16,422 nt of DNA from Cyanobacteria bacterium Co-bin13 (GTDB lineage: Bacteria; Cyanobacteriota; Cyanobacteriia; Phormidesmidales; Phormidesmidaceae), in the NCBI GenBank assembly GCA_014534385.1, contig JACVRP010000030.1, positions 1-16,422 of the forward strand, written 5' to 3'. The notes below the pieces were generated by a model, which made no database searches, had not been told where the DNA came from, and saw nothing but the letters and a program-made list of their open reading frames with translations. How positions within the stretch are numbered: position 1 is the first letter of the stretch; each line of letters begins with the position of its first letter. Positions 12,547 to 16,422 of the stretch are shown here, one piece after another. Made by a program: the position numbers and the translations under genes.

Positions 12547-12560
12547 GTAAGAATATTTAC
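12547..12560. promoter_or_regulatory. Possible NtcA binding site GTA-N8-TAC in the mnmD/flv3 spacer
   Basis: GTAAGAATATTTAC matches the NtcA consensus GTA-N8-TAC exactly and sits in the most A+T-rich part of the spacer. Flv3 starts 79 bases to the right. To the right, a poor TAAAGC lies 20 bases after TAC. To the left, on the minus strand, AACAAT lies 22 bases after TAC, so the better -10 fits the mnmD direction. One exact match per about 4 kb is expected by chance. Confidence 0.35.
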
Positions 12561-12639
12561 ATAAGAAACATTTTCGTTGTTAAAGCTAGCCCCTAGGGGT
12601 TCTTGCATTAGCCGCATTCATAGCCGCAGGAGGTTTTCG

Positions 12640-14370
12640 ATGGTCGCGATCGCACCTGTTACCCAGCCCAAACGTCTCACGATCCAGGTGGCTGATGTTG
12701 CCGCAAACACCACCACTATCCGCTCCCTGGACTGGGATCGGGACCGCTTCGACATTGAATTTGGCCTGCAAAACGGCACCACCTACAACTCCTACCTGAT
12801 TCGCGGCGAGAAGGTGGCCCTGGTAGACACCTCCCACGAAAAGTTTCGCCAGCTTTACCTCGATGCGCTGCAGGGGCAGATTGACCCAGCGCAGATTGAC
12901 TACATCGTGATCAGCCACACCGAGCCGGATCACAGTGGCCTGGTCAAGGACGTGCTGGAGCTTGCCCCCCAGGCCACAGTGGTGGGGGCTAAGGTTGCGA
13001 TCGCATTTCTCGAAGACCTGGTCCACCGCCCCTTTGAACGCATCCTCGTAAAAAGTGGCGACACGCTGGATCTGGGCAACGGTCACCTGCTGGAGTTTGT
13101 CAGCGCGCCCAACCTGCACTGGCCCGACACCATCTTTACCTACGACCATCAGACCCAGGTGCTCTATACCTGCGATGCCTTTGGCATGCACTTCTGCAGC
13201 GATGCTGCCTACGACGAAGATCTAGAGGTCATTTCCCCCGACTACCGCTTTTACTACGAGTGCCTAATGGCTCCCAACGCCCGCTCGGTGCTCTCGGCCA
13301 TGAAGCGAATGGACACGCTGCCCGCCGTGGCCACCATCGGCACGGGCCACGGCCCGCTGCTACGCCACAACGTCGAGGAGCTGACCGGGCGCTATCGCCG
13401 CTGGAGCCAGGAAAAGAGCAAGTCTGAGACGCTGGTGGCAGTGTTCTACGTGTCGGACTACGGGTATAGCGATCGCATCTCCCAAGCCATCGCGCGCGGC
13501 ATCACCAAGACCGGCGTAGCGGTTGAGATGATGGACATGCGCTCTGCCGATCCACAAGAGGTGAACGAGCTGGTGGGCCGTGCCTCTGGGCTAGTCATTG
13601 GCATGCCCCCCTCCTCCGGAGTCGGCTTTAGGGAAACTCAGGCCACTCTGGGCACCATTTTGGCAGCAGTCAACGCCAAGCAGACCGTAGGCCTATTTGA
13701 GTCCTACGGCGGCGACGACGAACCGATTGACACGCTAGTAACCCGCTTTGAGGAACTTGCGCCCGTTCCCGCCTTTGCCCCTCTGCGCATCAAAGACACC
13801 CCCACCGAAGCCACCTACCAGCTCTGTGAGGAAACCGGCACCGACCTGGGCCAGACCCTCACTCAATCGGGCAAGCTGAAAAAGCTCAAAGCCCTCGACG
13901 CCGACCTCGAAAAAGCCCTGGGCCGCATCAGCAGCGGACTGTACATCATTACCGCCCAAAAAGGTGAAGTCAGCAGCGCCATGCTAGCCTCCTGGGTCGC
14001 CCAGGCCAGCTTTCAACCCCTTGGCTTTACTGTCTCCGTAGCGAAAGACCGGGCCATTGAGTCGCTGATGCAGGTAGGCGACGAGTTTGTGCTGAATGTT
14101 TTGGAGGAAGGCAAGCACCTGCCCCTAATGAAGCACTTCCTCAAGCGCTTTCCCCCCGGTGCCGACCGCTTTGCCGGAGTCCGCACCCGCCCCGCAACCA
14201 ACGGCTCGCCCCTGCTGGCCGATGCCCTGGCCTACCTGGAGTGTGAAGTGACCAGCCGCATGGAAGTCAACGACCACTGGATTGTCTACTGCACTGTTAA
14301 AGACGGCAAAGTGTCTGATCCTGAGAGCATTACGGCTGTTCACCACCGTAAAGTTGGCAACTATTACTAA
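12640..14370 (+). CDS. flv3: Flavodiiron protein Flv3
   Basis: This 576-residue cytoplasmic enzyme reduces O2 to water with electrons from the photosynthetic chain, in partnership with Flv1. It has three domains. The metallo-beta-lactamase-like diiron domain (about 25-255) carries all ligands: HTEPDH (93-98, giving H93, E95, D97, H98), H160 (APNLHWPD), D179 (CDAFGMH) and H237 (GTGHGP). The flavodoxin-like FMN domain follows (about 264-410, VAVFYVSDYGYSDRISQAI). A C-terminal flavin-reductase-like domain (about 425-576, GRISSGLYIITAQKGEVSSA) is typical of cyanobacterial class C flavodiiron proteins. The sequence RSLDWDRDRFDIEFGLQNGT is characteristic of Flv3. ATG 12640 has AGGAGG six bases upstream; the in-frame ATG 12577 is unlikely. 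Three HIP1 sites lie within the gene. Flv1 follows after 139 bp. Confidence 0.93.
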   Translation: MVAIAPVTQPKRLTIQVADVAANTTTIRSLDWDRDRFDIEFGLQNGTTYNSYLIRGEKVALVDTSHEKFRQLYLDALQGQIDPAQIDYIVISHTEPDHSGLVKDVLELAPQATVVGAKVAIAFLEDLVHRPFERILVKSGDTLDLGNGHLLEFVSAPNLHWPDTIFTYDHQTQVLYTCDAFGMHFCSDAAYDEDLEVISPDYRFYYECLMAPNARSVLSAMKRMDTLPAVATIGTGHGPLLRHNVEELTGRYRRWSQEKSKSETLVAVFYVSDYGYSDRISQAIARGITKTGVAVEMMDMRSADPQEVNELVGRASGLVIGMPPSSGVGFRETQATLGTILAAVNAKQTVGLFESYGGDDEPIDTLVTRFEELAPVPAFAPLRIKDTPTEATYQLCEETGTDLGQTLTQSGKLKKLKALDADLEKALGRISSGLYIITAQKGEVSSAMLASWVAQASFQPLGFTVSVAKDRAIESLMQVGDEFVLNVLEEGKHLPLMKHFLKRFPPGADRFAGVRTRPATNGSPLLADALAYLECEVTSRMEVNDHWIVYCTVKDGKVSDPESITAVHHRKVGNYY

Positions 14371-14385
14371 GCAGGCAGAGGAACT

Positions 14386-14508
14386 GGGGGGCTAGGGGCA
14401 GGAGAGCCAGGGGAGCAGAAGCATCCTCTCCCTCGCCTTCCTTCCCGCCCACCCCTCACCCATCCACCCGGTCACCCATCCACCCCTCACCCATCCACCC
14501 CTCACCAC
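14386..14508. repeat. G-run/C-run spacer with 15-bp tandem repeat and G-quadruplex potential before flv1
   Basis: On the plus strand G-runs (14386-14413, e.g. GGGGGGCTAGGGG) are followed by a C/T-rich tract. At 14456-14502 there are three units of TCACCCATCCACCCC, the first with an extra base (16, 15, 15 bases) and a partial fourth touching the flv1 start. The minus strand of this tract has at least eight G-runs of three or more separated by 1-5 bases, so it satisfies the usual G-quadruplex pattern. The 15-mer CACCCATCCACCCCT is also at 4183-4197. No Shine-Dalgarno sequence is present before flv1. Confidence 0.65.
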
Positions 14509-14509
14509 C

Positions 14510-16228
14510 ATGACCATCACCGCCCCACCCAGAGACGTCCAAACCCTCCAGATCGCCTCCGATACAGCGGTGTTGCGATCGCGCAGCTGGAATCGGCTGC
14601 GGTTTGAGATTGAGTATGCGCTGGAGCGGGGTACGACGGCCAATACCTACCTGATCCAGGCGGATCAGACGGCCCTGATTGACCCGCCTGGAGAATCCTT
14701 TACGGAGATTTTTCTGGCGGCCCTGGCGCAGCAGGTGGAGCTAGATGAGATCGACTATGTCATCTTGGGCCACATCAACCCCAACCGGGTGGTTACCTTA
14801 AAGGTGCTGCTAGAGAAAAATCCTAGCCTGACGGTGGTGTGTTCTAACCCAGCGGCACTGGCGCTAAAGGATTTGCTGGAGGGGCAGTCGGTCAACCTGC
14901 GGGTCATTAAGGGAGCCGACGATGAGCTAGATCTGGGGCAGGGCCATGTCCTGCAGTTTTTCCCAATTCCGACGCCGCGCTGGCCGGGAGGGCTGGCCAC
15001 CTATGACCCCTATGCTGAGGTGCTCTACACCGACAAGTTTTTTGGGGCGCACCGGGCCAGTGAGCAGGTCTACGACCTGGGTTGGGAAGAGCTGCTCGAA
15101 GATCGCCGCTACTACTTTGACTGCCTGATGGCTCCCAGCATTCGGCAGGTGACGGCGGCTCTAGACAAGCTGGAGACTTTCCAGTTTCGGGTGCTGGCTC
15201 CCGGTCACGGGCCGGTTGTACTGTATGGGGCTAAGGAGCTGTTTCAGGGGTACCGCCACTGGAGCGAGACTCAAAAGAGCCAGGAGCAGTCGGTGGCGCT
15301 GATCTATGCCTCGGCCTACGGCAATACAGCAACCATTGCTCAGGCGCTGGCTAGGGGCATCACCAAGGCTGGGGTGGCGGTGGAGGCAATCAACGCCGAG
15401 CAGTCGGAGCCGGAGGAAATCAAGGCAGCGGTCGAGAAGTCTTCAGGCTTTTTGATTGGCTCCCCCACGCTGGGCGGCCACGCGCCTACTCAAATTCAAA
15501 CAGCGCTGGGAATTGTCCTGTCCTCCGCCTCTAAAACGCAGTCCGCTGGCGTCTTTGGCTCCTTTGGCTGGAGCGGCGAAGCGATTGACCTGTTAGAGGG
15601 CAAGCTTAAGGACGGCGGCTACTCCCTGGCGTTTGAGCCCATTCGGGTGAAGTTTAAGCCTACCGATGTCACCCTTAAGTACTGCGAGGAAGTGGGAACG
15701 GATTTTGCCCAGTCGCTGAAGAAAGCCAGACGGGCTAAAGCCCCGCGTACTCCGGCAACTTCGGTAGAGCAGGCAGTGGGGCGCATTATTGGCTCGCTCT
15801 GTATCTTCACCGCGAAACAGGGAGACGTCTCTAGCGCCATGCTGGCCTCCTGGGTGTCTCAGGCGACCTTCACACCACCAGGCTTTACGGTAGCCGTGGC
15901 GAAGGAGCGGGCGATTGAGGCGCTGCTCTACCCTGGCAGCTCCTTTGTGCTGAACATTCTGGGCGAAGGCAATCACCTGGGGCTAATGCGGCATTTTCTC
16001 AAGCCCTTTGGACCGGCAGAAGACCGCTTTGAAGGGGTGGCAACCGAGGAGGCTGCCAATGGATCGCCGATCTTGAAGGATGCGATCGCATATCTAGAGT
16101 GCCGGGTAGACAAGCGCATGGAGGCTGGCGATCATTGGGTGATCTATGCTGTGGTCGATACCGGCAAAGTACTTGACAACGACGCCAAAACCGCTGTTCA
16201 CCATCGCAAAACCGGCACTCACTATTAA
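14510..16228 (+). CDS. flv1: Flavodiiron protein Flv1
   Basis: This 572-residue protein has the same three-domain layout as Flv3: a beta-lactamase-like domain (about 20-250), a flavodoxin domain (about 260-405, VALIYASAYGNTATIAQAL) and a flavin-reductase-like domain (about 420-572, GRIIGSLCIFTAKQGDVSSA). The metal-site motif reads GHINPNR (87-93), so H88 remains while the E, D and H positions are N90, N92 and R93. The next ligand H is R157 (PTPRWPG), while D175 and the PGHGP histidine are kept. Loss of four ligands is the mark of the Flv1/Flv2 group. The text SRSWNRLRFEIEYALERGTT and the pairing with Flv3 favour Flv1. It functions with Flv3 in oxygen photoreduction. ATG 14510 directly follows the C-rich tandem repeat and lacks a Shine-Dalgarno sequence. 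No clear terminator follows. Confidence 0.92.
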   Translation: MTITAPPRDVQTLQIASDTAVLRSRSWNRLRFEIEYALERGTTANTYLIQADQTALIDPPGESFTEIFLAALAQQVELDEIDYVILGHINPNRVVTLKVLLEKNPSLTVVCSNPAALALKDLLEGQSVNLRVIKGADDELDLGQGHVLQFFPIPTPRWPGGLATYDPYAEVLYTDKFFGAHRASEQVYDLGWEELLEDRRYYFDCLMAPSIRQVTAALDKLETFQFRVLAPGHGPVVLYGAKELFQGYRHWSETQKSQEQSVALIYASAYGNTATIAQALARGITKAGVAVEAINAEQSEPEEIKAAVEKSSGFLIGSPTLGGHAPTQIQTALGIVLSSASKTQSAGVFGSFGWSGEAIDLLEGKLKDGGYSLAFEPIRVKFKPTDVTLKYCEEVGTDFAQSLKKARRAKAPRTPATSVEQAVGRIIGSLCIFTAKQGDVSSAMLASWVSQATFTPPGFTVAVAKERAIEALLYPGSSFVLNILGEGNHLGLMRHFLKPFGPAEDRFEGVATEEAANGSPILKDAIAYLECRVDKRMEAGDHWVIYAVVDTGKVLDNDAKTAVHHRKTGTHY

Positions 16229-16422
16229 GCTGCGTGAACTCCAGTGGCTCAGCTAGCGTGGCTGGAACCGAATGTGTTACCAGTAGGAAATATCTGGCTG
16301 AATGCCCACAGCTCAAGGCATGGGGCAATTCTCAGCTACGCTTTGAGACATGGATTTTAAAACGCCTTTAGTGATCCCTTCTCCATGCCAGTAGTTCCCT
16401 ACCGCTCTGACTGTCTGCTCTA

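Noticed and set aside
12417..12617. N-terminal extension of the mnmD-like frame
   Set aside because: Overlaps the flv3 leader and its A+T-rich promoter region; the family's conserved N-terminus begins at ATG 12416.
16229..16422. Possible gene start at ATG 16385 running off the window
   Set aside because: Only 12 codons are visible and no ribosome site precedes them; nothing else is supportable in these 194 bases.

Overview
The window is cyanobacterial chromosome. Eleven exact copies of the HIP1 palindrome GCGATCGC lie in 16.4 kb, the flavodiiron pair Flv3/Flv1 of oxygenic phototrophs is present, and several small proteins and dispersed palindromic repeats are of cyanobacterial type. The overall look is of a filamentous Leptolyngbya/Nodosilinea-like genome, but the genus is a guess. 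Nothing indicates a plasmid, phage or insertion sequence with a transposase.

Layout, left to right. (a) 1-1172: the 3' end of a heme-oxygenase-fold putative diiron enzyme, followed 33 bp later by a small NPPY-type SAM methyltransferase; probably one operon. (b) 1173-2762: a palindromic repeat, a TspO/MBR-family membrane protein, a DUF4383 membrane protein and a 60-residue small protein. (c) 2763-3012: a nested inverted-repeat (MITE-like) block. (d) 3013-6286: a regulatory/redox cluster. A MarR/SlyA-type regulator, a DUF2269-like membrane protein and a MerR-type regulator are all on the minus strand, and a Tat-exported three-domain multicopper oxidase diverges from the MarR gene. Between the MarR gene and the membrane gene lies a very symmetric operator-like site, made of three TTAG-N4-CTAA boxes spaced exactly 15 bp apart. 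(e) 6431-8322: a 50-residue small protein converging on tyrS, with both stop codons inside one copy of a 14-bp dispersed repeat, then a 72-residue small protein. (f) 8343-11244, minus strand: a 446-residue protein of unknown function, a Trypco1-like small protein and an RpfG-type response regulator with an HD-GYP domain. (g) 11535-12416: an MnmC/MnmD-like tRNA-modifying methyltransferase. (h) 12640-16228: flv3 then flv1, divergent from (g). A possible NtcA site lies in the divergent spacer, and a C-rich 15-bp tandem repeat lies directly before flv1.

Functional reading. Flv3 keeps all six metal ligands of the diiron site and Flv1 has lost four of them, as in the known Flv1/Flv3 oxygen photoreduction pair. 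The multicopper oxidase with its MarR and MerR neighbours looks like a metal or oxidative-stress unit. The MarR protein may repress its own divergent oxidase gene and the membrane gene through the triple site. The most interesting items are that triple operator, the diiron-enzyme/methyltransferase pair, the shared-stop repeat before tyrS, and the possible nitrogen-control site before flv3. No complete new defence or mobile system could be made out. All family assignments come from reading motifs, without any database search.
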